From: Nanobdellota archaeon
GTDB lineage: Archaea > Nanobdellota > Nanobdellia > Pacearchaeales > GW2011-AR1
DNA length: 11,032 nucleotides
Reading direction: 5' to 3'
NCBI GenBank assembly: GCA_018901625.1
Contig: JAHIEM010000108.1
Location: forward strand, 1 to 11,032
A model generated the notes under the pieces. It was not told where the DNA came from, ran no database searches, and saw only the letters and a program-made list of their open reading frames with translations. The position numbers were made by a program, and so were the translations under genes. Below, piece after piece: positions 1 to 7,228 of this stretch (within the stretch, counting starts at the first letter, position 1; every line of letters starts with the position of its first letter).

Positions 1-429
1 AGATGGCCCGTTACTCAACACATAAACAAAACTTAATCTCCCAGTCCTGGCAAGATTAAGCAGATTCAAATCAAACTCTCTCTGGCTCTCAGGAGTGTCA
101 AGAAATTTTATCCTAGTTTCCTGTATCTTTTCTATCTTTTCCAGTTCAGGAATAATAGAGAGAATAATATCCTCCTTATTTTTAATAGAAGAAAGTATCT
201 TGCTGGTTTCATTAGCAGAATACACTGTTTTTTTGCCCTCAATCCTGCTCACAAACCCCTTTGAAATTAGCCTATCAAGCACATCATAACACGTGCTCTT
301 ATGAATTCTAGTTGATTTCGCAATCTTATAGGCACCTGTCTCCCTATTTCCGACCAAAAATAAGTAAACTTTAATCTCATTATCATACAATCCATACTCT
401 TTTAACAGCATCGATACTTTAGTTTCCAT
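1..429 (-). CDS. TrmB-like HTH transcriptional regulator (3' end cut by window edge)
   Basis: Reading the minus strand from ATG 429 gives 143 uninterrupted codons that run off the left edge, so only the N-terminal part is present. Residues about 7-70 look like the winged helix-turn-helix of the TrmB family: LLKEYGLYDNEIKVY, then a recognition-helix segment IHKSTCYDVLDRLISKGFV, then a wing ending in KTVYSANE. A charged, probably coiled-coil linker follows (IIPELEKIEKIQETRIKF). TrmB proteins are sugar- or metabolite-responsive repressors and activators in archaea; the effector domain would lie outside this window, so no ligand can be proposed. The start is supported by a TATA box centred 25 bp upstream, giving a leaderless transcript. 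The gene is divergent from the membrane-protein operon at 561, which is a plausible target along with its own promoter. Confidence 0.88.
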   Translation of the reverse strand, partial: METKVSMLLKEYGLYDNEIKVYLFLVGNRETGAYKIAKSTRIHKSTCYDVLDRLISKGFVSRIEGKKTVYSANETSKILSSIKNKEDIILSIIPELEKIEKIQETRIKFLDTPESQREFDLNLLNLARTGRLSFVYVLSNGPS

Positions 430-450
430 AGGAAATAATGGGGTTGGGGA

Positions 451-458
451 TATAAAAA
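451..458 (-). promoter_or_regulatory. TATA box of the TrmB-like gene
   Basis: The minus strand reads TTTTTATA, centred about 25 bp before ATG 429. This is the classic archaeal distance for a transcript that begins at the start codon. No Shine-Dalgarno sequence lies between them. Confidence 0.65.
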
Positions 459-469
459 CATTGCTATTT

Positions 470-489
470 TAGTCGTCCCTTTCCGACTA
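470..489. promoter_or_regulatory. Candidate operator: inverted repeat TAGTCG-N8-CGACTA
   Basis: Perfect 6-bp arms (470-475 and 484-489) are separated by 8 bp in the divergent spacer between the TrmB-like gene and the membrane-protein operon. The repeat sits about 12 bp upstream of the TrmB-like TATA box, where a bound dimer could act on one or both promoters. Assignment to TrmB binding is inference from position only. Confidence 0.4.
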
Positions 490-525
490 TTTTACTATTA
501 AAACTCTAGTTCACCCAGAAATAGT

Positions 526-533
526 AATTAAAA
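526..533 (+). promoter_or_regulatory. Weak TATA-like element for the 561 operon
   Basis: AATTAAAA is centred about 31 bp before ATG 561 in a very A-rich stretch. The distance is slightly long for a leaderless start and the context is low complexity, so this is a weak assignment. Confidence 0.3.
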
Positions 534-560
534 CAAAAAGCAGAACAAAAACAAGCAAAA

Positions 561-1118
561 ATGGAAAGAACATACGAACTTGCGAAAAGAATTGGATGCA
601 GTGCCATGTTAGCTTTAGGTTTATCAGCACTTGCAGCAGGATTTTATGCACAGAACCTGTCAGGTAATTTTGACTACATTCAGAGAAGAAGCAATGGGCA
701 GGTTAGAGTAGAAAACAGAGTTAAAAATGAAAAAGGTCAGATTAAAATCTCTCCTAAAAAAATAAAACTAGATTTGGAAGATTGCTCTATTACTGGAATC
801 AATGAAGATTTTGATAGAACACTAGATAGAATAGAAATTACTAGAAATTTTAGGGGTGACTCCATTTCCTTAGAGTCTTTAGCTTTACTAAATTCGTCTG
901 TCAATCCTGAAACCTTAATAAAAATTTATGATGAAATTATGAGCAGCGAAGAGTACAAACAAACCATAGAAAAAAGGCAGAATTTAGGCTATGGGCTCAC
1001 AACATATGCCTTAACCATTGGTGTCATAGGGTTACTAGCCTCCCGACTACTTCGTTCTTATAGACTATCAAAACTAACCCCCGAGCAACGCGCAAATCCT
1101 CTTTATTATCTTAGATAA
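561..1118 (+). CDS. Hypothetical two-helix membrane protein (185 aa)
   Basis: I do not recognise this family. A hydrophobic segment at residues about 13-32 (SAMLALGLSALAAGFYA) could be a signal anchor or first membrane helix, and a second lies at about 144-163 (LTTYALTIGVIGLLASRLL). Between them is a charged domain of about 110 residues (34-143) rich in Lys, Asp and Glu. With both ends in the cytoplasm this domain would sit outside the membrane. The C-terminal tail is short and basic (LRSYRLSKLTPEQR). The next gene starts 2 nt after the stop, so the two are almost certainly co-transcribed and may form a membrane complex. The divergent TrmB-like regulator is the obvious candidate controller. 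The start is the first ATG after an A-rich leader without a Shine-Dalgarno sequence. Confidence 0.75.
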   Translation: MERTYELAKRIGCSAMLALGLSALAAGFYAQNLSGNFDYIQRRSNGQVRVENRVKNEKGQIKISPKKIKLDLEDCSITGINEDFDRTLDRIEITRNFRGDSISLESLALLNSSVNPETLIKIYDEIMSSEEYKQTIEKRQNLGYGLTTYALTIGVIGLLASRLLRSYRLSKLTPEQRANPLYYLR

Positions 1119-1120
1119 AA

Positions 1121-1615
1121 ATGACAGAACAAGAATCTTCAAAAATTAATAAGCCTAAAGAGCCTTGGTGGGCAATCCCGGTAGGCTTAGTTCTATATAT
1201 CTCTATTTTTCTTGGGGCCACTTTTGGAATTAGTAGTTGTTGTTCAGCAATCTCAGGCTATTATCAGAGAAAAGAGAAGCAAGAACAAGCAAAGAGACAG
1301 GAAGCAAACAACCTAACTTATAATCTCACGCAAATAGTCGCAGGAGAAGATAACATAATCTCGTCTTCAGAGGCAAGAGACTTTCTAAAAGAAATAGGAT
1401 ATACTTGGCCGATAAATGAAACAGATAGGTTAGTTTTTCTCCCAAAAGGATGGAAAGACGCCCATAGCAGAGAAGTTTATTGTGAAATCTGGCTAAATTA
1501 CTCTCAAGATAGCTTTGGAAGAACCTCTGGCAAATGTGTCTATGCTCTCACAAAACAAAACCTAGACTCTCTCACAGTTGAATGTAAAAAGCGAGCACAT
1601 CAGCGCGAGCCTTAA
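1121..1615 (+). CDS. Hypothetical single-pass membrane protein (164 aa)
   Basis: The family is not recognised. A short polar N-terminus (KINKPKEPWW) is followed by one strong membrane helix at residues about 18-42 that ends in a Cys pair (SSCCSA). A basic, probably helical stretch follows (YYQRKEKQEQAKRQEAN), then a soluble C-terminal domain to residue 164. That domain contains further Cys residues (C121, C139, C154), which could form disulfides if it is outside the cell. The gene starts 2 nt after the preceding stop, so it is the second gene of an operon. Its TAA (1613-1615) directly abuts the stop of the convergent lhr gene with no intergenic base. Confidence 0.72.
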   Translation: MTEQESSKINKPKEPWWAIPVGLVLYISIFLGATFGISSCCSAISGYYQRKEKQEQAKRQEANNLTYNLTQIVAGEDNIISSSEARDFLKEIGYTWPINETDRLVFLPKGWKDAHSREVYCEIWLNYSQDSFGRTSGKCVYALTKQNLDSLTVECKKRAHQREP

Positions 1616-4600
1616 TCACTCTTTAATTCTCTCCATCACGCGTTTATGCATCCTCTTCAAAAACTCAGCTTTGTCTTCCATTCTAATTAAATCAGCAGAA
1701 CCCTGCATAATCAGATTTAGTGAAAAAGGTGAAGGAATATCACTCTCCTTATACTCAATTTTCAATTTTCCAGACTCAATCCACTCCAAAACTAATTTAG
1801 CATTCTCCAAGTCCATCAAATCTTCTAACACCTCTCTTCTAGCTTCTTGCAAAATAGGAAACTCATTAGAAAGTTTCTTAACAGCACTATAAAGAAAATG
1901 AGATTTCATCTGCTGCTTACCCGCGCTCCTAATTCTCCCCTTGTAATTTCTCAGTATCATCAGTGAACGCGCAGCGCAGTGTCTAAACCTTCTCTTCAAA
2001 ACCTCAGTCTTCTCAATAGCTTCTTTTAAGATCTCACATAGATTCTTGCTAGTCAGATGTTTCATGGCTCTTTCAATCTCAACAGATTCCCCAGCAAGAA
2101 AAAACCCATTATCACTAATCCCAATTTCAATATCTCTATTTTTCAATCTAGCTAGCAAAAAACCAATAGCCCTGGACAAAGCATCATTAACTCGCCTGCC
2201 AAACAACGAATGAAAAATAACATAATTCTTCTCACCACTATATTTCTCAATTAAAATCTTTCTATTCGAAGGCATCCCAATATACTTAAACTGGGAATAG
2301 CAATAATCATAAATCTCCCTAGCAACAGAATCAGAAACATACAAATATTCTTTAATCCACTCCCTGATTTCCTCTGCACCAAGTTTTTTTACAAATCTCT
2401 CACTAATCAACCCTCTAAAGCGAGAAATTTCTAAAGCTAAATCAAATGAAAGAGGCAGCATCTCAGAAAACCACGAAGGAATTGTGGGCGGTCTATTCAC
2501 ACTCCCCCGAACATAAGCCTTCATGCCTCTTGTATAAGCAAATTCATATCTAGCCCCCCCCAAAACAAAAACATCTCTAGGTTTCAATCTCTCTAAAAAA
2601 CCCTCATCAATCTTCCCCACACTAGTTTCAGTGCCAGCAAGAACAACAGAAATAAAACTCTCATCAGGAATAGTTCCAATATTTGTCATATACATAACTC
2701 TTGCCAGTTTTCCTCGCTTCCCAATCTGCCTGCTCTTCTCATCATACCAAATTTTAGCATAAACATTTCTATGTTCTAAAGCATAATCCCCAGCCAAATA
2801 ACTCAAAACAGCTAAAAAATCATCCCTATTAAGTTTCTCATAGCAATAACTTCTCTTTATCAAAGAAAACATCTCTTCCTCATCCCAAATCTTGTAAATA
2901 GCCATCCCAAATATCTGCTGACTTAGAACATCTAAACAATTTTTCGGAATAAAAACTCTATCAATCTTCCCCTCTCTAGCCTCTTTCATAATAACAGAAC
3001 ACTCAATTAAATCATCCCGGTCTAAAACTAAAAATCTCCCCTTAGCAGTCTCGTGCAATTTATGTCCTGCTCTCCCACAATTATGAACAATAACATTCCC
3101 AACAATAAAATTATTTGGCTCTTTTTCTAAAGTCAGATTATAAACCTCCCCTTTTCCAGCATTTGATACACTTTCAACCTCAGAAAATTCAATAAACTGA
3201 TTGTATCCCTCTTTTAAAGATAAATAGGGCTCATAATTTTTTGTCGAATCTTTGCCCCTTCTCGCTTTTTCTCCATACCCCTCAATACTCTCAAAAAATC
3301 TCCTTAAGTCTTCTTTTCTTAGCAAAGAAACACAATACAAATCCTTTCCACTGGTTTTCTCGATTAATTTCGAACTTTTTATCTTGCTCTTGTGTATTTT
3401 GTTACTATATCCTAATCTTGAAAATAGAAGATGCATTCCTTTAATGAATTTTTCACTAGCGCTAAAAATCCTAATCATTCCATGGCCCTCTTTTAAATTT
3501 AGGTTGCCATCACCCTCAAAAATTCCTTCCAAATACGAATGAACTAATTCAGGGCTCAGAGAAAAGACAGGCTCGCTTGTCTCTATATTAAAACTTTTAT
3601 CCTTACAAGGTATTCCAAGGGACATAAATAAGTATGCAAATAGATTAGAGCCAAACTCAAGATTATAAAATCCCCCCTTGAGGGCAATGTAAGGCTTAAT
3701 GTTAAAACACCCTGCAATTTCTTCAACCTTGTCAATCATCACCTTTGACTTATTTCCAATCTTTATCTTGTAATATTCTGCGTCTTCTCCCTTCTGGCTT
3801 CTAACAATACATCCATCAGTTGCAACAATTCCAGCAAGCCACATAACTTCTTTTGTTAATTTCAAGGGCAACGTGGGCCATTTTGTTCCTTTCGTCTTAA
3901 GATTTCTAAGATAAGGCAAATAAGTTTCTTCAGAAATACTGCATAACTTGCATGCCTTAAGAAAATAGTCTAGTCTTATACTCTTCTTTCTTCCAACAAG
4001 TCTTCTGCAGTCAATAAGCATTGAATAAGGCATTCCAAATTCCCTAGAAAAGTCTTTAGCATTAATTTTACTGATTTTTCTATAATCATCAACTATCTCC
4101 TGGAAAAAATTATCTTTATTAACAACAAAAATCTTATCTTTAGGAAGCAGCTCAAATAAATAAGGTTCTTTATTCTCAAAGTCTATTTTACCTCGTAGTT
4201 CTGCAATAAACCCACCCGGTTTTAACTCCCCCGCGTTCTTCCATCCCTCTTTTGTCAAAATTGGGTGTTCTTTAGTGCAATTTATCTCTTCACCGCATTT
4301 TAATCTTATCTTCAATAACTCTTCCGTGCCATTTTTATGCCACGCCACAATCTTATTTTTAACAAATCCCTTATCCTTTTCATAGGAAATCACTTCTGTA
4401 GGTAACCTGCTTTCAACAATATCTCCTATCTTCCGGTATTTTCCATCAAAGCATAATACCTTGGAGTTATAATCCAAACATCTCTGAAGAGCTCGCGCAG
4501 TAGATTTCGGACTTCCAAGTAAAATAACCAAATCAACATACCCAATATCAATACCTAATTCTAGGCTAGTGCTACTAACAACAACCTTCAACTCACCCTG

Positions 4601-5590
4601 CCTCAGCCTCTCTTCAATAGAAAACCTATGCTCTTTTGAGAGTGAAGAGTGATGGGCCCCAATATTCTCAACATACTTGCTAGGAAACATCTCTTTTAAA
4701 TGATGAATAACTCTCTCAGTCGCAGCTCGCGTGTTAGTAAATATTAAAGTTGTTTTATGCTCCTGAATCAGCTTATCAATCATAGTATACAAAGACTCAT
4801 GCATCTCATCAGCACTAGTTTCAATCAAATTCCCAGGTGTAATCACTTCAATATCCATCTTTTTTTGCATCTCAACCTCTGCAATCAAGCAGTTTCTATC
4901 ACTTCCAACTAAGAATCTGGCAATCTCCTCCAAAGGCGCAATAGTAGCCGAGAGTCCAATTCGCACAGGCTCAATTTTAGAGATTTCCTGCAATCTCTCT
5001 AAACTTAAACTCAAATAAGTTCCTCGTTTATTGGCTAAAGCATGAATCTCATCAACAACAATAAACTCCGCACCCCTCAACAAGTCAACAAACTTCTTTG
5101 CAGTCAGCACAATTGCCAAAGTTTCAGGCGTGGTCACAAGTATATGCGGCGAGTTTTTCAGCATCTTAGTCCTTTCTTCTGTAGTTGTGTCTCCTGTTCT
5201 CAAAGAAACTCGAATTTTCTGCATCAATATTCCCTTTTTCTCAGCAAGTTCACTAATCTCTGCAAGTGGCCTCTTTAGATTTACTTCTATGTCTCCACTG
5301 AGTGCCTTAAGAGGAGAAATATACACAGCATAGACCTTATCCTCAAGCTCATTCCTCACAGCTAAATCAACAAGATAATTCAAGATACTCAGAAAAGCAG
5401 TCAGAGTCTTAGTCCCCCCAGTGGGAGCTGATACGAGAACATTCTTCCTTTCATGGATAGGCATAACCCCATATAACTGAGTCAGGGAAAAATCAGAAAA
5501 TTTAGAAAAAAACCACTCCATAACTAGTGGATGCATGGCTGCCTCAATCTCCTTCCTGTTCCTAGCTGAAATATTTTCAATCTTCCCCAT
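1616..5590 (-). CDS. lhr: Archaeal Lhr-type superfamily 2 helicase interrupted by an intein
   Basis: This is an ATP-dependent SF2 helicase of the Lhr (large helicase-related) group, nucleic-acid unwinding enzymes linked to repair and recombination in archaea. The 1324-aa precursor has motif I at residues 55-62 (APTGGTKT), TPET at 154-157, the DEIH box at 180-183, SAT at 214-216, motif IV near 281-290 (TLIFTNTRAA), motif V near 338-350 (STSLELGIDIG), and motif VI split by an intein as QR(369-370)/CGRAGH(838-843). The C-terminal part after residue 860 contains the winged-helix and beta-barrel region typical of Lhr (MYMTNIGTIPDE, IDEGFLERLKPRDVFVLGG). Without the 467-aa intein the mature protein is 857 aa, normal for archaeal Lhr. 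Motif I has Thr where the glycine before the catalytic Lys61 is expected. A GGAGGG Shine-Dalgarno lies 4 nt before the ATG. The 3' end abuts the convergent gene. Confidence 0.95.
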   Translation of the reverse strand: MGKIENISARNRKEIEAAMHPLVMEWFFSKFSDFSLTQLYGVMPIHERKNVLVSAPTGGTKTLTAFLSILNYLVDLAVRNELEDKVYAVYISPLKALSGDIEVNLKRPLAEISELAEKKGILMQKIRVSLRTGDTTTEERTKMLKNSPHILVTTPETLAIVLTAKKFVDLLRGAEFIVVDEIHALANKRGTYLSLSLERLQEISKIEPVRIGLSATIAPLEEIARFLVGSDRNCLIAEVEMQKKMDIEVITPGNLIETSADEMHESLYTMIDKLIQEHKTTLIFTNTRAATERVIHHLKEMFPSKYVENIGAHHSSLSKEHRFSIEERLRQGELKVVVSSTSLELGIDIGYVDLVILLGSPKSTARALQRCLDYNSKVLCFDGKYRKIGDIVESRLPTEVISYEKDKGFVKNKIVAWHKNGTEELLKIRLKCGEEINCTKEHPILTKEGWKNAGELKPGGFIAELRGKIDFENKEPYLFELLPKDKIFVVNKDNFFQEIVDDYRKISKINAKDFSREFGMPYSMLIDCRRLVGRKKSIRLDYFLKACKLCSISEETYLPYLRNLKTKGTKWPTLPLKLTKEVMWLAGIVATDGCIVRSQKGEDAEYYKIKIGNKSKVMIDKVEEIAGCFNIKPYIALKGGFYNLEFGSNLFAYLFMSLGIPCKDKSFNIETSEPVFSLSPELVHSYLEGIFEGDGNLNLKEGHGMIRIFSASEKFIKGMHLLFSRLGYSNKIHKSKIKSSKLIEKTSGKDLYCVSLLRKEDLRRFFESIEGYGEKARRGKDSTKNYEPYLSLKEGYNQFIEFSEVESVSNAGKGEVYNLTLEKEPNNFIVGNVIVHNCGRAGHKLHETAKGRFLVLDRDDLIECSVIMKEAREGKIDRVFIPKNCLDVLSQQIFGMAIYKIWDEEEMFSLIKRSYCYEKLNRDDFLAVLSYLAGDYALEHRNVYAKIWYDEKSRQIGKRGKLARVMYMTNIGTIPDESFISVVLAGTETSVGKIDEGFLERLKPRDVFVLGGARYEFAYTRGMKAYVRGSVNRPPTIPSWFSEMLPLSFDLALEISRFRGLISERFVKKLGAEEIREWIKEYLYVSDSVAREIYDYCYSQFKYIGMPSNRKILIEKYSGEKNYVIFHSLFGRRVNDALSRAIGFLLARLKNRDIEIGISDNGFFLAGESVEIERAMKHLTSKNLCEILKEAIEKTEVLKRRFRHCAARSLMILRNYKGRIRSAGKQQMKSHFLYSAVKKLSNEFPILQEARREVLEDLMDLENAKLVLEWIESGKLKIEYKESDIPSPFSLNLIMQGSADLIRMEDKAEFLKRMHKRVMERIKE
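3080..4480 (-). mobile_element. Lhr intein with LAGLIDADG homing endonuclease domain (467 aa)
   Basis: Residues 371-837 of the Lhr precursor form an in-frame intein. Splicing features visible are Cys371 at the start (CLDYNSKVL, block A), the block B motif TKEH at 439-442, and a terminal His836-Asn837 followed by Cys838 as the +1 nucleophile. The block F histidine often seen as HNF is Asn here (PNNFIV). The endonuclease has two LAGLIDADG helices, WLAGIVATDG (584-593) with candidate acidic residue Asp592, and YLEGIFEGDG with Asp694, so it looks intact and able to home. Excision would rejoin QR with CGRAGH and restore helicase motif VI. Lhr inteins are known from other archaea as far as I recall. 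The boundary call is firm because both splice junctions fall exactly at the motif interruption. Confidence 0.95.
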
Positions 5591-5594
5591 ACTA

Positions 5595-5600
5595 CCCTCC
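5595..5600 (-). promoter_or_regulatory. Shine-Dalgarno of lhr (GGAGGG)
   Basis: GGAGGG lies 4 nt before ATG 5590 and fixes the start. It implies a leadered transcript, unlike most other genes here. A possible TATA (minus strand GTTAAATTA, 5627-5635) would place the transcription start near 5605. Confidence 0.65.
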
Positions 5601-5656
5601 AGTTTAATTTAAAGAAATAACCAAGCTAATTTAACCCTTTGCCATGTTAATAAATC

Positions 5657-5845
5657 TTATGCAAAATAATCATATAAAGAATAACCCATATAAAAGCAAC
5701 AATCAATTAATTTAACAATCCCATCTTCTATTCTCTCTCCAAACCCCATTGCTTTTTCCCTCTCTCTGCAAAATTTATCTCGATATTCTCTTTTCCAGTC
5801 CATAATTCTATCTCTCCCAAACATCAAGTCAACAATATCATTCAT
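5657..5845 (-). CDS. Small hypothetical protein (62 aa)
   Basis: The family is not recognised. The chosen start, ATG 5845, overlaps the end of the preceding gene by 8 bp and follows a purine-rich GAGAGG, as expected for translational coupling. An upstream in-frame ATG at 5884 would add 13 basic residues and a 47-bp overlap and is less likely. The protein is charged and helical in appearance (DWKREYRDKFCREREK) and ends in a Cys-Cys/aromatic segment (LIDCCFYMGYSLYDYF). It lies 66 bp upstream of lhr on the same strand and could be in the same transcription unit. No function is proposed. Confidence 0.5.
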   Translation of the reverse strand: MNDIVDLMFGRDRIMDWKREYRDKFCREREKAMGFGERIEDGIVKLIDCCFYMGYSLYDYFA

Positions 5846-6200
5846 TCCCAATCCTCTCTTCAATCTCCTCAACTTCTCCATCATCTAAATCATACAAATA
5901 ACCTAATACATTTTGTGCAGCTTCTGCTCTTTCTGAAGGTTTAAGCGAGGCAATATCTAAAGCACCATCATATGCCTGAGAAACAAGATCAGCGCAAGGC
6001 AAGATTCCTACTGAGCCATTAACACATCTCATAATCCTCCTATATTCTGGAGATTCTAATTCTTCCATAACCATTTTAATATAACCTTCATCAACATGGC
6101 TTCCACCACATCCTACACAAGAGCAAAATCCTCTTAAAGATTCTATTAAATCCTCTACTCTCTCTATCCCTCCAAAAATAACTTCAACTAAATCTTTCAT
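5838..6200 (-). CDS. Small cysteine-containing hypothetical protein (120 aa)
   Basis: I do not recognise this family. An amphipathic N-terminal helix (residues 1-24) leads into a compact Cys/His cluster, C26-x-C28-x2-C31-x3-H35, with further Cys at 59 and 69. This arrangement could bind a metal, though spacing and number do not match a zinc motif I can name. The C-terminus is strongly acidic (DLDDGEVEEIEER). The start is supported by a TATA box centred 25 bp upstream, predicting a leaderless mRNA. The gene overlaps the next small gene by 8 bp and lhr follows on the same strand, so the three may be co-transcribed. A role with Lhr is possible from context only. Confidence 0.65.
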   Translation of the reverse strand: MKDLVEVIFGGIERVEDLIESLRGFCSCVGCGGSHVDEGYIKMVMEELESPEYRRIMRCVNGSVGILPCADLVSQAYDGALDIASLKPSERAEAAQNVLGYLYDLDDGEVEEIEERIGNE

Positions 6201-6220
6201 CTAACAATTAAATCTTATCT

Positions 6221-6230
6221 CTTTTAAGTA
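6221..6230 (-). promoter_or_regulatory. TATA box of the 120-aa gene
   Basis: The minus strand reads TACTTAAAAG, centred about 25 bp before ATG 6200, with no Shine-Dalgarno between. This fits a leaderless archaeal promoter. Confidence 0.6.
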
Positions 6231-6262
6231 TTATTGCTTTCAAAAATATGCTTCAACGCAAA

Positions 6263-6272
6263 CTTTTAAAAA
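6263..6272 (+). promoter_or_regulatory. TATA box preceding a 12-codon mini-ORF
   Basis: CTTTTAAAAA is centred 26 bp before ATG 6294. That ATG opens only a 12-codon frame (MRIVGIAKELVT, stop at 6330-6332). The promoter may make a leader transcript for the endonuclease gene or be the remnant of a gene displaced by it. Confidence 0.4.
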
Positions 6273-6293
6273 CTAATACAGAATAACTCTATT

Positions 6294-6332
6294 ATGCGTA
6301 TAGTCGGTATAGCAAAAGAGTTAGTAACTTAA
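6294..6332 (+). other. Possible leaderless 12-codon mini-ORF
   Basis: ATG 6294 lies exactly where a transcript from the TATA at 6263-6272 should begin. The frame encodes MRIVGIAKELVT and stops with TAA. It could be a leader peptide, the truncated 5' end of an older gene, or chance. Translation cannot be shown from sequence. Confidence 0.2.
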
Positions 6333-6357
6333 TAGTGTCAACCGAATAACAGAAAAG

Positions 6358-6366
6358 CATATAAAC
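6358..6366 (+). promoter_or_regulatory. TATA box of the endonuclease gene
   Basis: CATATAAAC is centred about 25 bp before ATG 6387. It supports that ATG rather than the in-frame TTG at 6381 as the start. Confidence 0.55.
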
Positions 6367-6386
6367 TGGAAGATGCTCTCTTGTCT

Positions 6387-7226
6387 ATGAAGACACTTTC
6401 TGAAGAACATAAACAAAAAATTAGGGAATCAGTTTTGAAGTGGAACCGAGAGGGTGGGATGCCTCCAGAAATAAGAAAGAGAATAGCAGATAACCAAAGA
6501 GGGAGAAAGATGACCAAGGAAGCAAAGCAAAAAATCAGCCAGGCTAACAAAGGCAATGCAGCGTGGAATAAAGGACTAACAAAGGAAACTGACGAAAGAA
6601 TAAGAAAGAACATAGAGAATAGAACGAAAACGATAAAAAGGATGTATCGCGAAGGTGAGCTGAAACCTTGGAATCTGGGAAAGAAATGGAGCCAAGAAGT
6701 GAAAGATAAAATCTCTTTAACGCGGAAAGGAAAGACTTACGAAGAGATAATGGGAAAAGAAAAGGCTCAAGAATTTAAGAAAAAATTGTCCGATATTATG
6801 AAACAAAGATTCTTAGGTAAATCAAATCCGATGTATGGTAGATCTGGCGAGCTGAATCCTCATTTTGGGAAGCCGGCAGCCCACGGAAAAAACACATTCA
6901 GAGATGATCTGAGTCATTTTTGTCACTCCAAATGGGAAGCTAACTACTGCCGCTATCTTCTATGGACCAATAAGAGATATAAATACGAACCAAAAACATT
7001 CATTCTTGCTCTTCCCGACGGTAAAAAGACAGGCTACACCCCCGACTTTTTCGTGGAAAATGAGGGGTGGCAGGAACTAAAAGGCTGGGAAAATCGTTCA
7101 GAAACAAAGAAATGGGAGATCTTTCAACAGCAGTATCCAAATGAAAAATTTGAATTAATAAGCAGAGATAAGTATAAAAACATAGAAAAATTGTACAAAT
7201 TTATAATTCCTAACTGGGAGATTTAA
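6387..7226 (+). CDS. Free-standing homing-type endonuclease: NUMOD3 repeats plus PD-(D/E)XK nuclease
   Basis: The 279-aa protein begins with several copies of the short basic NUMOD3-type DNA-binding motif: SEEHKQKIRESV near residue 5, TKEAKQKISQANKG near 43, WSQEVKDKISLTRKGK near 101, and NPxxG-type segments (SNPMYGRSGELNPHFGK) near 146. NUMOD3 motifs are known from mobile homing endonucleases. The C-terminal domain from about 168 has the order of a PD-(D/E)XK nuclease: Glu184 in SKWEANYCRYL, Asp220 in GYTPDFF, and Glu230-x-Lys232 in QELKG, followed by a predicted helix. All four candidate catalytic residues are present, so the enzyme looks active. It is not inside a recognisable intron or intein. 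A winged-helix gene starts 2 nt downstream. The gene is probably a mobile passenger that cuts a nearby or allelic site. The exact target is unknown. Confidence 0.85.
   Translation: MKTLSEEHKQKIRESVLKWNREGGMPPEIRKRIADNQRGRKMTKEAKQKISQANKGNAAWNKGLTKETDERIRKNIENRTKTIKRMYREGELKPWNLGKKWSQEVKDKISLTRKGKTYEEIMGKEKAQEFKKKLSDIMKQRFLGKSNPMYGRSGELNPHFGKPAAHGKNTFRDDLSHFCHSKWEANYCRYLLWTNKRYKYEPKTFILALPDGKKTGYTPDFFVENEGWQELKGWENRSETKKWEIFQQQYPNEKFELISRDKYKNIEKLYKFIIPNWEI
7200..7208 (+). promoter_or_regulatory. Possible internal TATA for the winged-helix gene
   Basis: TTTATAATT lies within the last codons of the endonuclease gene, centred about 25 bp before ATG 7229. It suggests the winged-helix gene can be transcribed independently. 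A GGGAG at 7216-7220 could also serve as a Shine-Dalgarno on a longer transcript. Confidence 0.35.
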
Positions 7227-7228
7227 CA

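Noticed and set aside
6230..6390. tRNA or group I intron housing the endonuclease
   Set aside because: No tRNA-like cloverleaf or conserved intron core sequences could be seen around the gene.
6338..6613. Minus-strand hydrophobic frame opposite the endonuclease gene
   Set aside because: It is antisense to Lys/Glu-rich codons, which makes false hydrophobic frames; the plus-strand domains are clear.
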